Below are positions 7,273 through 14,700 of a stretch of DNA of 14,705 bases, in pieces. Position numbers and translations under genes: made by a program. Position 1 is the first letter of the stretch. Each line of letters begins with the position of its first letter. Source of the DNA: Lachnospiraceae bacterium UBA1753 (GTDB lineage: Bacteria > Bacillota > Clostridia > Lachnospirales > Lachnospiraceae); assembly GCA_002317595.1 (NCBI GenBank), contig DCHL01000063.1, forward strand, positions 1-14,705, read 5' to 3'. The notes under the pieces were generated by a model. It was not told the DNA's origin, ran no database searches, and saw only the letters and a list, made by a program, of their open reading frames with translations.

Positions 7273-8161
7273 ACTGTCTGTTATTCCTGTATTCACCTGG
7301 AGTGCATCCGTAATGCCGCTTAAACTTCCTGCAGAAATAATCAACACCCTCAAAGCCTGTCTCGCCTGCGATTGTGCTGACCTTCTTCTCGGTTGAAGAT
7401 AGCAGAAGAGCAGCTTCCTGGAGTCTGTAGGATATTAGGTAGCTAATTGGAGTCGTGTGCAGATAGTTTCTGAAGATGGAGAGGGCAGTGCTCTTGCTGA
7501 CTGAAGCTGCTGATGCAATGTCATCAAGAGTGACAGTGGAAGCATAGTTCTCCTGCACAAACTGGATCATCAGCCTCAGTCTTGCGCGTGACACGGAAGC
7601 AGTGTCTGATTTTTCTGCTGCAGAAAACTGGTCTGATATGTTGGAAAAAAATATGTGCCAGAATTTCTGGAGCAGTATATGTGTCTTTAGTTCATCAGGA
7701 CCAATGCTTCGCTGGAGATTGATGAGTTCCTCCATGACCAAGATGCACTCCGCCTGCCAGCTGACGGCTGGTGAGAACACGACATAGGAAAGAGGGCAGG
7801 TGAGAACGGGACTTACATATTTTTCATATATCAGACTGTCTTCAGGTGCAATGAAGGTCGGTGAGCACAGGAAGTTTGGAAGAGTGCAGTCCTCGTCTGT
7901 GATGAACCTGTGCATCGCCCTTGAGTTAATGAAGAGCCCCTGGCCTGCACTCAGCGTAAAAGTATCCTCGTTAATGCTGATGTCCATGCAGCCATCCTCG
8001 GCGAGAACAAATTCAAGCTCATTGTGCCAGTGCCATTCGATGCATTTGAAGTCGAACATGCTCATTTTTTCATCGTAGAACCTGAAGGGAAACTCACGGC
8101 TTCCGTGGCTGACGGTCTCCATGAGGGTGTCGTCGGTGTGTATTCTGGTCTGTGTATTCAT
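7271..8161 (-). CDS. AraC family transcriptional regulator
   Basis: This is a 296-residue AraC-type regulator if translation starts at the ATG 8159-8161. That start has AAGGA seven bases upstream, while a longer in-frame start at 8287 lacks such a site and would add 42 untypical residues. Residues about 20-100 form a cupin ligand-binding domain with WHWHNELEFVL (43-53) and a Gly-Gln-Gly turn (AGQGLFI). Residues about 195-296 are the double helix-turn-helix DNA-binding domain: LDDIASAASVSKSTALSIFR, then STIAGETGFEGVDYFCRKFKRHYGCTPGEYR with the conserved F/Y-F-x-x-x-F-K and P-x-x-Y/F-R signature. AraC proteins with a cupin usually sense a small molecule such as a sugar. It is divergent from the MFS gene and most likely controls it. 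Confidence 0.93.
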   Translation of the reverse strand: MNTQTRIHTDDTLMETVSHGSREFPFRFYDEKMSMFDFKCIEWHWHNELEFVLAEDGCMDISINEDTFTLSAGQGLFINSRAMHRFITDEDCTLPNFLCSPTFIAPEDSLIYEKYVSPVLTCPLSYVVFSPAVSWQAECILVMEELINLQRSIGPDELKTHILLQKFWHIFFSNISDQFSAAEKSDTASVSRARLRLMIQFVQENYASTVTLDDIASAASVSKSTALSIFRNYLHTTPISYLISYRLQEAALLLSSTEKKVSTIAGETGFEGVDYFCRKFKRHYGCTPGEYRNNRQ

Positions 8162-8202
8162 CTCTTGTTCCTTATTGTTACAAACTGATTTCTGTTTTGC
8201 GA

Positions 8203-8233
8203 TATTGTACAATAAATATGTGATATTTTTCAA
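8203..8233 (-). promoter_or_regulatory. Promoter of the AraC gene with palindrome over the -10 box
   Basis: On the minus strand, -35 TTGAAA (8228-8233) and -10 TACAAT (8204-8209) are 18 bases apart. The -10 lies inside a perfect 12-base palindrome, TATTGTACAATA (8203-8214), a possible operator for autoregulation. The transcript would start about 50 bases before the chosen ATG. Confidence 0.5.
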
Positions 8234-8261
8234 TGAAATGAAGACGGAAGTGCTATATAAT
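8233..8261 (+). promoter_or_regulatory. Candidate promoter of the MFS transporter gene
   Basis: A perfect TATAAT (8256-8261) has -35-like ATGAAA (8233-8238) 17 bases upstream. The -35 is poor, as expected for an activator-dependent promoter beside an AraC gene. The start of transcription would be near 8268. Confidence 0.5.
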
Positions 8262-8294
8262 GCAAAATATCCCTCGGAAAGACTCATTCTTTCT

Positions 8295-8327
8295 TCATAC
8301 GAGGTCTACAAAACTTATCATACGAGG
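8295..8327 (+). repeat. 10-bp direct repeat in the MFS leader
   Basis: TCATACGAGG occurs at 8295-8304 and again at 8318-8327, 23 bases apart. The second copy runs into the GAGGAGA ribosome binding site (8324-8330). It could be a paired regulator site in the leader or a duplicated ribosome-binding region. Confidence 0.6.
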
Positions 8328-8337
8328 AGAACCATCA

Positions 8338-9525
8338 ATGAAAAGCAAATACAAAAAGACGCTCATCGCCTGCTATTTGGGCTTCGTAACACAGGCAATC
8401 TCGGCGAATTTTGCGCCGCTTCTGTTCCTGACGTTCCATAACACCTACGGCATTCCGCTTGGAAAGATAGCGCTTATCTCGACGGCCTTCTTTTTTACAC
8501 AGCTACTTGTCGACCTGTTCTGCGCAAAGTTCGTGGATGGGATAGGCTACAGACAGAGCGTTGTGGCATCGGAGGTGTTCTCGGCGGTTGGCCTTATCGG
8601 TCTTGCCGTGCTGCCCTCGCTGCTGCCAGATCCATATATTGGTATCATAATCAGCGTAATAATCTACGCAATGGGAAGCGGACTGATTGAGGTTCTGGTG
8701 AGCCCGATTGTTGAGGCCTGTCCCTTCGACAACAAGGACAGCGTAATGAGCCTGCTGCACTCCTTCTACTGCTGGGGCTCGGTTGGAACTGTGCTGATTT
8801 CGACGGCATTTTTCGCAGTGTTCGGAATTGGAAGCTGGAGAATAATGTCCTGCCTCTGGGCAGTTGTGCCGTTCATTAACATATTCAACTTCCTGACCTG
8901 CCCCATCGAGAGGCTGACGGAGGAAGGGGAGAGCCTCGGAACAAGGAAACTTCTGGCGATGCCGCTGTTCTGGATTGCAATCATCCTCATGGTCTGCGCG
9001 GGGGCCAGCGAACTGTCGATGGCACAGTGGGCATCCGCATACGTGGAGTCTGCGCTCGGAATATCGAAGACGCTTGGAGACATCATCGGCCCCTGCCTGT
9101 TTGCGGTTTCCATGGGAATCTGCCGGTCCTTTTATGGTAAGTACGGGGAAAAAATTAACCTGGTCAAGTTCATGGCTGGTTCGGGAACACTATGCCTTGT
9201 CTGTTATCTAGTGGCAGCGCTCAGCTCAAATCCTGTGCTTGGCCTGATCGGATGTATAGTATGTGGATTTTCTGTCGGTATCATGTGGCCTGGAACAATA
9301 AGTATCACATCTGTCAGAATCCCATTAGGTGGAACAGCGATGTTTGCGCTTATGGCGATGGCAGGAGATATGGGAGGCTCTGTGGGTCCCTACCTGGTAG
9401 GTATTGTCACCCAGAATGCAGGAGATAATCTGAAGGCTGGAATGCTGGCGGGAAGTATCTTTCCCGTAGTGCTTGTTGCGGCAACTTTTCTTCTTATGGT
9501 TTCGGAACGCAGGAAGAGAGGCTGA
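8338..9525 (+). CDS. Major facilitator superfamily transporter
   Basis: This is a 395-residue membrane transporter with about 12 hydrophobic spans. I place the start at the ATG 8338, which has GAGGAGA seven bases upstream; an in-frame ATG at 8260 lies in the -10 region and has no ribosome binding site. The loop between spans 2 and 3, CAKFVDGIGYRQS (about 62-74), matches MFS motif A. The LLHSFYCWGSVG segment (about 139-150) resembles fucose-permease-like and related sugar or nucleoside MFS proteins. The WPGTISI segment in the second half is also typical of that group. The substrate is not known. It is divergent from an AraC regulator and followed 52 bases later by a VOC protein on the same strand, which suggests a regulated transport and metabolism cassette. 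Confidence 0.88.
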   Translation: MKSKYKKTLIACYLGFVTQAISANFAPLLFLTFHNTYGIPLGKIALISTAFFFTQLLVDLFCAKFVDGIGYRQSVVASEVFSAVGLIGLAVLPSLLPDPYIGIIISVIIYAMGSGLIEVLVSPIVEACPFDNKDSVMSLLHSFYCWGSVGTVLISTAFFAVFGIGSWRIMSCLWAVVPFINIFNFLTCPIERLTEEGESLGTRKLLAMPLFWIAIILMVCAGASELSMAQWASAYVESALGISKTLGDIIGPCLFAVSMGICRSFYGKYGEKINLVKFMAGSGTLCLVCYLVAALSSNPVLGLIGCIVCGFSVGIMWPGTISITSVRIPLGGTAMFALMAMAGDMGGSVGPYLVGIVTQNAGDNLKAGMLAGSIFPVVLVAATFLLMVSERRKRG

Positions 9526-9577
9526 AAGGGACAAGCGAAATAATTTCGAATTAGTCATAGTACAGTGGGGGTATATT

Positions 9578-9961
9578 ATGAGAATTGAACATGTTGCCAT
9601 GTATGTGAATGATCTTGAGCGTGCAAGATTATTTTTTGAAAATTATTTTGGAGCAAAGTCAAACAGTGGATATCACAACACGAAAATCGATTTTAGGTCA
9701 TATTTTTTGAGCTTCGATGATGGCGCAAGGCTGGAACTTATGACTAAGCCGGGCATGGCGGACGAGAGGAAGAGTATTGCGAGGACCGGATTCATCCATA
9801 TTGCATTTTCTGTCGGAAGCAGGGAGAAGGTTGATGAACTCACGAAGGCACTTGACGGAGCCGGATATACGATACTGAGCGGACCACGGAATACCGGAGA
9901 TGGATATTATGAGAGCTGCGTGGTTGATATTGAGGGGAAACAGATAGAGATAACTATCTAA
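9578..9961 (+). CDS. VOC family (glyoxalase/dioxygenase-fold) protein
   Basis: This is a 127-residue vicinal-oxygen-chelate fold protein. Two beta-alpha-beta-beta-beta modules are seen, with candidate metal ligands His5 (IEHVAMYV), Glu53 (LELM), His74 (FIHIAFSV) and Glu124 (QIEITI), the usual H-E-H-E arrangement of glyoxalase I-like proteins. The start at 9578 has GTGGGGG six bases upstream and begins with the standard family MRIEHV; earlier in-frame codons overlap the MFS gene and are not used. Family members include lactoylglutathione lyase, epimerases, ring-cleaving dioxygenases and resistance proteins; the reaction here is not assigned. It is probably co-transcribed with the MFS gene. Its last ten codons, including the stop, form the first unit of a 35-bp triple tandem repeat. 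Confidence 0.9.
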   Translation: MRIEHVAMYVNDLERARLFFENYFGAKSNSGYHNTKIDFRSYFLSFDDGARLELMTKPGMADERKSIARTGFIHIAFSVGSREKVDELTKALDGAGYTILSGPRNTGDGYYESCVVDIEGKQIEITI

Positions 9962-10036
9962 GTGATGAGGGAAAACAGATAGAGATAACTATCTAAGTGA
10001 TGAGGGAAAACAGATAGAGATAATTGTCTGAGTTCC
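9932..10036 (+). repeat. Three tandem 35-bp copies of the VOC gene's 3' end
   Basis: Copies are at 9932-9966, 9967-10001 and 10002-10036. Copies 1 and 2 differ at one base; copy 3 diverges only in its last third. Copy 1 is the real end of the VOC gene, coding EGKQIEITI and stop. Read from the same position, copy 2 codes the same nine residues and copy 3 codes EGKQIEIIV, each with its own stop. Each copy holds a small hairpin, AGATAG with CTATCT (copies 1 and 2), and in copy 3 TTGTCT, which still pairs through G-U. Copies 2 and 3 are not translated as part of the protein. Confidence 0.92.
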
Positions 10037-10044
10037 AGGGGATA

Positions 10045-10071
10045 CGTGATAGAAATAGAAATAGTATCACG
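10045..10071. other. Perfect 7-bp inverted repeat downstream of the VOC repeats
   Basis: CGTGATA (10045-10051) and TATCACG (10065-10071) flank a 13-base A-rich loop. No T tract follows on either strand, so it is not a typical terminator. It might protect the 3' end of the MFS/VOC transcript or bind a protein. Confidence 0.4.
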
Positions 10072-10109
10072 ATAAAATGCTCAAAAAGAAAACCCAATAT
10101 GACATGATT

Positions 10110-10139
10110 TTGTATAAATGAACATTATTTTAATATTAT
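10110..10139 (+). promoter_or_regulatory. Candidate promoter of the GH16 glucanase gene
   Basis: The sequence has -35-like TTGTAT (10110-10115) and -10-like TATTAT (10134-10139), 18 bases apart, in an AT-rich stretch. The start would be near 10146, within the left arm of the following hairpin, which is awkward; TATAAA at 10113 is an alternative -10 without a good -35. The assignment is tentative. Confidence 0.35.
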
Positions 10140-10141
10140 AT

Positions 10142-10188
10142 TGCGGATATGTGGCCGATAATAGTCACATATTCGCAGTTTTTATTTT
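10142..10188 (+). terminator. Strong terminator-like hairpin upstream of the glucanase gene
   Basis: TGCGGATATGTGGC (10142-10155) pairs with GTCACATATTCGCA (10164-10177) over 14 positions with two G-U pairs and an eight-base loop, then GTTTTTATTTT (10178-10188). It may end the MFS/VOC transcript 180 bases after the VOC stop, or act as an attenuator in the glucanase leader. A T tract running into GGAGAG is also seen before SulP. Confidence 0.7.
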
Positions 10189-10198
10189 GGAGAGCAAA

Positions 10199-10219
10199 AT
10201 GGAAGCTGTTACACCTTAA
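10199..10219 (+). CDS. Possible six-codon leader peptide (MEAVTP)
   Basis: An ATG at 10199 opens a six-codon frame, M-E-A-V-T-P, ending in TAA at 10217-10219. GGAGAG at 10189-10194, directly after the T tract of the hairpin, is well placed as its ribosome binding site. The frame ends 25 bases before the glucanase start. A chance occurrence is quite possible for so short a frame, but the strong binding site otherwise has no gene. Confidence 0.3.
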   Translation: MEAVTP

Positions 10220-10244
10220 GAGAATTATTGGGAGGTAATAGTTA

Positions 10245-13200
10245 ATGAAACGAATTAAGAAACTACTGATTTATGTGCTCACGATAGCTATGGTGCTTTC
10301 GTCATGCACACCTGCATTTGCAGCAAATACAAATGCAGCTCAGGCGTCTATTCGCCTTAATAAGCATGAGCTTAATTTATATTCTGATTACTCAGGAACA
10401 AAGAAGCTCAAGGCAACTGTTCACGGTGCAGACAGGACCGTGACATGGCTTACATCCGATGAGGCGGTTGCCACAGTTGATGCTGGCAAGGTATCTGTAA
10501 AGGGTGCCGGCGAAGCCGTTATCACAGCATCTGCTAACGGTGTTAAGGATGATTGCAGCGTAAAGGTTACTCAGTCAAGTGTCAGCCTTAATGCAGCGGC
10601 AGTTACACTCAGCACAAGAGGAAAGGGAAGATTCTACAAGCTTATTCCTGAGGTTGTAGGAACTAAGAAGAAGGTTAAGTGGACATCTTCAGACAAGAGT
10701 GTTGCAGTTGTATCAAGAGGCAAGATCAGAGCCAAGAAGGAAGGTACAGCTACAATCACAGCTACAGCAAATGGTCTTACAGCAACATGTGAGGTTACTG
10801 TTATCAAGGATCTCCTTCTGTTTGACGATCAGGCAGTGACTGTCTATCCCGAGGATACACTTAAGCTTAAGACAAACGCAGTAAAAAACAGCACAGTAGT
10901 ATATGCTTCATCAAACACTGATGTTGTTACTGTTGATGAGACAGGCAAGATTACAGCAGTTGCAGTCGGTGCGGCTGATGTCACAGCAACTGTTGAGGCA
11001 CAGACAGCAACCTGTAAGGTTACGGTAGCACCTGAAGACCTTATTTTATCAGAGAGCAGGGTTTCCCTTTCTAAGGAAGCTGGACACAAGAATATTAAGA
11101 TCAAGGCAGAGGTTAAGGGCCATGACAAGAAGGTAAACTGGTCATCAGCTGATGAGACAGTTGCCAAGGTTAGCTCAAAGGGTAAGATTCAGGCTAAGGG
11201 CTATGGTGTTACAACTGTCACAGCATCTGCAAATGGTATTGCCAAGACAGTAGAGGTAAGGGTTCAGAAGTCTGTAAAGCTTCCCCGTGGATACAAGCTT
11301 GTATGGGCAGACGAGTTCGATGGAGATGCTCTTGATACAGAGAACTGGAACTATGAAGAGCATGCAGCAGGTTGGGTAAACAACGAGCTGCAGACATATG
11401 TTGCCGGTGACAGCAATGTCAAGGTTGCTGATGGTCTTCTTACAATCAAGGCAGAGAAGGACGGCGAGACAATCACATCAGGCCGTATCAATACACAGAA
11501 TAAGCAGGATTTCAAGTACGGAAGATATGTAGCAAGCATCAAGGTTCCCGAGGGCAACGGCTTCTGGCCTGCGTTCTGGATGATGCCTACAGATGAGAGC
11601 CTTTACGGTCAGTGGCCTAAGTGTGGTGAGATCGATATCATGGAGATCCCCGGACATGAGGCAGCTACAACACAGTCTACAATTCACTACGGTGAGCCTC
11701 ATGCTCAGCAGAAATTCAACAAGACTCTTGAGAATGGAACCTTCGCAGACGCCTTCCATGAGTATGCTGTTGACTGGCAGCCTGGCAAGATTACCTACTA
11801 CGTTGATGGCGAGGTGCTCGGTACAATGGATGACTGGTACTCAAAGAGAGAGGGCATGGATGCAGTTACCTATCCCGCACCCTTCGACCAGCCCTTCTAT
11901 ATGATCTTAAACCTTGCAGTAGGCGGAGATATGGCAGTTGATCCTGATGAGACAACAGACTTTAATAAAGGCCTTCAGGTAGACTACGTAAGAGTGTACC
12001 AGAACAAGAAGGGATACAACGAGAACGTTAAGAAGCCCAATAAGGAAGTTAAGTTCAGAGAGGCTGATTCGACAGGTAACTTCATCATCAACGGTGATTT
12101 CTCAAAGAAGGAACTTGGCGAGGATAAGGCATGGAACCAGCTGTTCGCAGCAGGCGGCAAGGGATCTGCTGAAATCAAGGATAACGAGCTTATCATAAAG
12201 ACGGAAAACTACGGAACAGAGGACCACTCAGTACAGACAGTTCAGCCTGGTCTTCCTGCAAAGAAGGGTCTGCAGTACAAGGTTACATTTGACGCATATG
12301 CAGAGGCGGCAAGAACAATGAAGGTTGCTGTTACAGCTCCTGACATTTCATACCAGCGTTACCTCAATGATACAGTTGTAGACCTTACAACAACAAAGCA
12401 GACATTCACATACACGTTCAACATGGCTAAGGACAGCGACGCAAATGCTCGTCTTGAGTTCAACCTTGGAAACCAGGGTTCTAAGGCAACAGTTAAGATT
12501 TCAAACGTAAGATATGAGGTTTCAGGCGGAGAAGAGGTAACTGATGAGTCACCTAAGAGTGTTCTTCCTGATGGAAACTATGTTTACAACGGTGGCTTCG
12601 ACAGAGGCGCTGACAGAATGAAGTACTGGGAGCTTGTTCAGCCTACTAAGAAGGCAACAGCTTCAGTTGAAAAGGACGGAAACGAGACAACTCTCAAGGT
12701 AAGCAGCAAGAAGAGAACAATTAAGCCTGAGGATGCAGTCATCACACAGAAGGATCTTGGAATTATCGGTAAGAAGGACCTTCGCTTCTCATTCACAGCT
12801 TACGCTGATGCAGAGAGAACAATCACTGCTAAGGTTGCTGGCAAGTCATTTGACGTGGCACTTACAAAAGAGCCTCAGACATTTGAGTTTGAGTTCACCA
12901 CAGATGAGAGTCTGAACAGAACAGACCTTCAGTTCCTTGTTGGATACAAGGGAGCAACATATATCGACAATGTTGATATCAGAGACAACACACTTATCTT
13001 GAACGGTGACTTCAGTGCCGGTGAGACAGGATTTACTGTATTTGTTGACAACAGTGCATCAGCATCCCATGGAATTGATACTCTTACATATGATTCAGCA
13101 ATGGCAATCGATGTTAAGAACACCAGCGATGCTGACTGGAAGATCCAGCTTATTCAGGATGGCGTTAAGCTTGAGAAGGGTAAGTGGTACAAGCTGACCT

Positions 13201-14498
13201 TCGATGCCCTGTCAACAAAGGACAGAAAGATTAAGAGTGCCTTCCAGCATAATGGTTCTGATGACAACAACTGGACACCATATTCTGGAGAGAAGGTATA
13301 TAACCTTACATCAGAATTTGCCACCTTTGAAGAAGTATTCCAGATGAAGGCAGCTAGTGATTCAGCATCAAGATACAGCATCAGCCTTGGTGCAGTAAAT
13401 GGAACAGCAATCTCAACTCCTCATACAGTTGTAGTTGATAACATCAAGCTTGAAGAGACTGAGGAACCTGAGCCCGATCCCGTATCTTCTGATGAACTCA
13501 TCAAGAACGGTGATTTCAGTAGCGGCGATGATAATTTCTCAGTATATGTTGACGGCAGTGCATCAGCAAGCCATGAGGTGAAGGAGGTTGAAGGAAATCC
13601 AGCAATGACTTTTACCATCAACAATACGAGTGATGCAGACTGGAAGATCCAGCTCATCCAGGACGGTGTAAAGGTTGAGAATGGTAAGTGGTATAAGCTG
13701 TCCTTCGATGCTAAATCATCTGCTGACAGAAAGATTAAGAGTGCAATCCAGCATAATGGATCCGCTGACGATGACTGGTCAGTATATTCAGGACAGAAGG
13801 TATATAACCTTACATCTGAATTCAATACCTTCGAGGAAGTATTCAAGATGGCATCTGATACCGACACAGCAGCAAGATTCAGTATCAATCTTGGAGCAGT
13901 AAATGGAAATGTAATTTCAACGGCTCACACAGTTGTATTTGACAACATCAAGCTCGTTGAGACAGAGGAGCCGGCTCCTGAACCAGGAGATGATGATGAG
14001 AAGATTGGCGTTGAGCTTATCGCTGACCGTAGCTTTGAGAACTTCGGCGAGAACTGGTCATCATATGTTCACACAGGCAGCGATAAAGAAAAACTCGGAG
14101 CAATCGCAACCGTATCTGCAAACAGCGTGAATGCAGAGGTTGTAATCAGCGTAGAGCGTGCAGGCTGGGCAAACTGGAATGTACAGCTTAAGCAGGCAAA
14201 TCTTTCAAATATCGTAAAGGGTGGAAAGTATGTAATTTCCTACGATGTGGTTTCAACTGTTGACAGACAGGTTGAGCATTCCCTCATGGGTTCAGGCGAT
14301 AAGTGGATTGGTGGAGAGCATGTGGATCTCACAGCTGGTACCTCAAAGCATGAGGAACAGTACTTTGTAATCAGTGAGGATTTCACAGGGCCTGTTACCT
14401 TGGTAATGTCCTTTGGTGAGATGGGTGAGTATGGTTCTACACCTGCAGGAACTATCAGGGTGAAGAACATCTCCCTCAAGAGAGTGGCAAACGATTAG
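10245..14498 (+). CDS. Secreted multidomain GH16 endo-beta-glucanase (laminarinase-like) with Big_2 and carbohydrate-binding modules
   Basis: This is a 1417-residue exported enzyme predicted to cut beta-1,3 (or mixed beta-1,3/1,4) glucans outside the cell. Domain order: signal peptide (1-26); four bacterial Ig-like Big_2 domains (about 33-110, 111-188, 189-264 and 265-344), each with the W/Y-x-S-S/A-D/N and ATITA/VTASANG signatures; a GH16 catalytic domain (about 345-589); then five beta-sandwich CBM_4_9-like modules (about 612-760, 776-915, 916-1079, 1083-1247 and 1255-1417). The catalytic motif GEIDIMEIPG gives nucleophile Glu462, Asp464 and acid/base Glu467, in the laminarinase form with the extra Met. 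WVNNELQTY and GFWPAFWMMP are further GH16 landmarks. The signal also has a lipobox-like L18-S19-S20-C21, so a lipoprotein form cannot be excluded. No sortase motif, SLH or dockerin is seen. The ribosome binding site is GGGAGG (10230-10235). Confidence 0.93.
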   Translation: MKRIKKLLIYVLTIAMVLSSCTPAFAANTNAAQASIRLNKHELNLYSDYSGTKKLKATVHGADRTVTWLTSDEAVATVDAGKVSVKGAGEAVITASANGVKDDCSVKVTQSSVSLNAAAVTLSTRGKGRFYKLIPEVVGTKKKVKWTSSDKSVAVVSRGKIRAKKEGTATITATANGLTATCEVTVIKDLLLFDDQAVTVYPEDTLKLKTNAVKNSTVVYASSNTDVVTVDETGKITAVAVGAADVTATVEAQTATCKVTVAPEDLILSESRVSLSKEAGHKNIKIKAEVKGHDKKVNWSSADETVAKVSSKGKIQAKGYGVTTVTASANGIAKTVEVRVQKSVKLPRGYKLVWADEFDGDALDTENWNYEEHAAGWVNNELQTYVAGDSNVKVADGLLTIKAEKDGETITSGRINTQNKQDFKYGRYVASIKVPEGNGFWPAFWMMPTDESLYGQWPKCGEIDIMEIPGHEAATTQSTIHYGEPHAQQKFNKTLENGTFADAFHEYAVDWQPGKITYYVDGEVLGTMDDWYSKREGMDAVTYPAPFDQPFYMILNLAVGGDMAVDPDETTDFNKGLQVDYVRVYQNKKGYNENVKKPNKEVKFREADSTGNFIINGDFSKKELGEDKAWNQLFAAGGKGSAEIKDNELIIKTENYGTEDHSVQTVQPGLPAKKGLQYKVTFDAYAEAARTMKVAVTAPDISYQRYLNDTVVDLTTTKQTFTYTFNMAKDSDANARLEFNLGNQGSKATVKISNVRYEVSGGEEVTDESPKSVLPDGNYVYNGGFDRGADRMKYWELVQPTKKATASVEKDGNETTLKVSSKKRTIKPEDAVITQKDLGIIGKKDLRFSFTAYADAERTITAKVAGKSFDVALTKEPQTFEFEFTTDESLNRTDLQFLVGYKGATYIDNVDIRDNTLILNGDFSAGETGFTVFVDNSASASHGIDTLTYDSAMAIDVKNTSDADWKIQLIQDGVKLEKGKWYKLTFDALSTKDRKIKSAFQHNGSDDNNWTPYSGEKVYNLTSEFATFEEVFQMKAASDSASRYSISLGAVNGTAISTPHTVVVDNIKLEETEEPEPDPVSSDELIKNGDFSSGDDNFSVYVDGSASASHEVKEVEGNPAMTFTINNTSDADWKIQLIQDGVKVENGKWYKLSFDAKSSADRKIKSAIQHNGSADDDWSVYSGQKVYNLTSEFNTFEEVFKMASDTDTAARFSINLGAVNGNVISTAHTVVFDNIKLVETEEPAPEPGDDDEKIGVELIADRSFENFGENWSSYVHTGSDKEKLGAIATVSANSVNAEVVISVERAGWANWNVQLKQANLSNIVKGGKYVISYDVVSTVDRQVEHSLMGSGDKWIGGEHVDLTAGTSKHEEQYFVISEDFTGPVTLVMSFGEMGEYGSTPAGTIRVKNISLKRVAND
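13001..13975 (+). repeat. 504-bp tandem duplication of a carbohydrate-binding-like module
   Basis: The segment from 13001 (GAACGGTGACTTCAG) recurs at 13505 (GAACGGTGATTTCAG), and the end of the module (13437 and 13941) has the same 504-base offset, so no net insertion or deletion has occurred. The unit is 168 residues including a Pro/Glu-rich linker. Both copies share SDADWKIQLIQDGVK and KVYNLTSEF. This is a recent duplication inside the glucanase gene. Confidence 0.9.
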
Positions 14499-14574
14499 AC
14501 TTAAGCGCCATATATAGAGGGGATAAGTCGCATAGTCGATGATTGATTAATCTCGAGATAGAAATACATGTCAG

Positions 14575-14617
14575 CCGAGGGCTGCCTTGCGTAACCGCAG
14601 GGCAGCCCTCGGTTTTT
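14575..14617 (+). terminator. Rho-independent terminator of the glucanase gene
   Basis: A perfect 12-base-pair stem, CCGAGGGCTGCC (14575-14586) and GGCAGCCCTCGG (14601-14612), has a 14-base loop that can add four pairs (TGCG/CGCA), followed by five T residues (14613-14617). It lies 76 bases after the stop codon. The region 14499-14574 shows nothing else. Confidence 0.93.
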
Positions 14618-14660
14618 GTTTTCTGCGTTGCCTTTTGTTCTCTACATGTGCTTGTCACTT

Positions 14661-14700
14661 GCTTATCAAGTAGTGTCGGGGCTTATCAAACAGTGTCGGG
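14661..14700. repeat. 20-bp tandem repeat at the right window edge
   Basis: GCTTATCAAGTAGTGTCGGG (14661-14680) and GCTTATCAAACAGTGTCGGG (14681-14700) are adjacent and differ at two bases. A degenerate copy start, GCTTGTCACTT, precedes them (14650-14660), and the window ends five bases into the next position. The array may continue beyond the window. No gene is seen in 14618-14705. Confidence 0.8.

Noticed and set aside
8162..8287. Longer AraC start at 8287
   Set aside because: It crosses the likely promoter and palindrome and adds 42 residues unlike the family; the ATG at 8161 has a well-placed AAGGA.
8260..8337. Longer MFS start at 8260
   Set aside because: The ATG overlaps the TATAAT box and lacks a ribosome binding site, while 8338 has GAGGAGA.
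9536..9548. Inverted repeat CGAAATAATTTCG between the MFS and VOC genes
   Set aside because: It is short with a one-base centre, so it cannot form an RNA hairpin of note, and no promoter or T tract is attached.
9473..9577. Longer VOC start at 9473
   Set aside because: It overlaps the end of the MFS gene and the extra residues are not VOC-like; 9578 has a GGGGG site and the family N-terminus.
9932..10036. 35-bp repeats as a CRISPR array
   Set aside because: The units are directly adjacent with no spacers, and the first is coding sequence.
13421..13888. 155-codon minus-strand open frame in the glucanase modules
   Set aside because: It mirrors the duplicated module on the opposite strand, and a similar shadow is seen over the first copy; no start signal.
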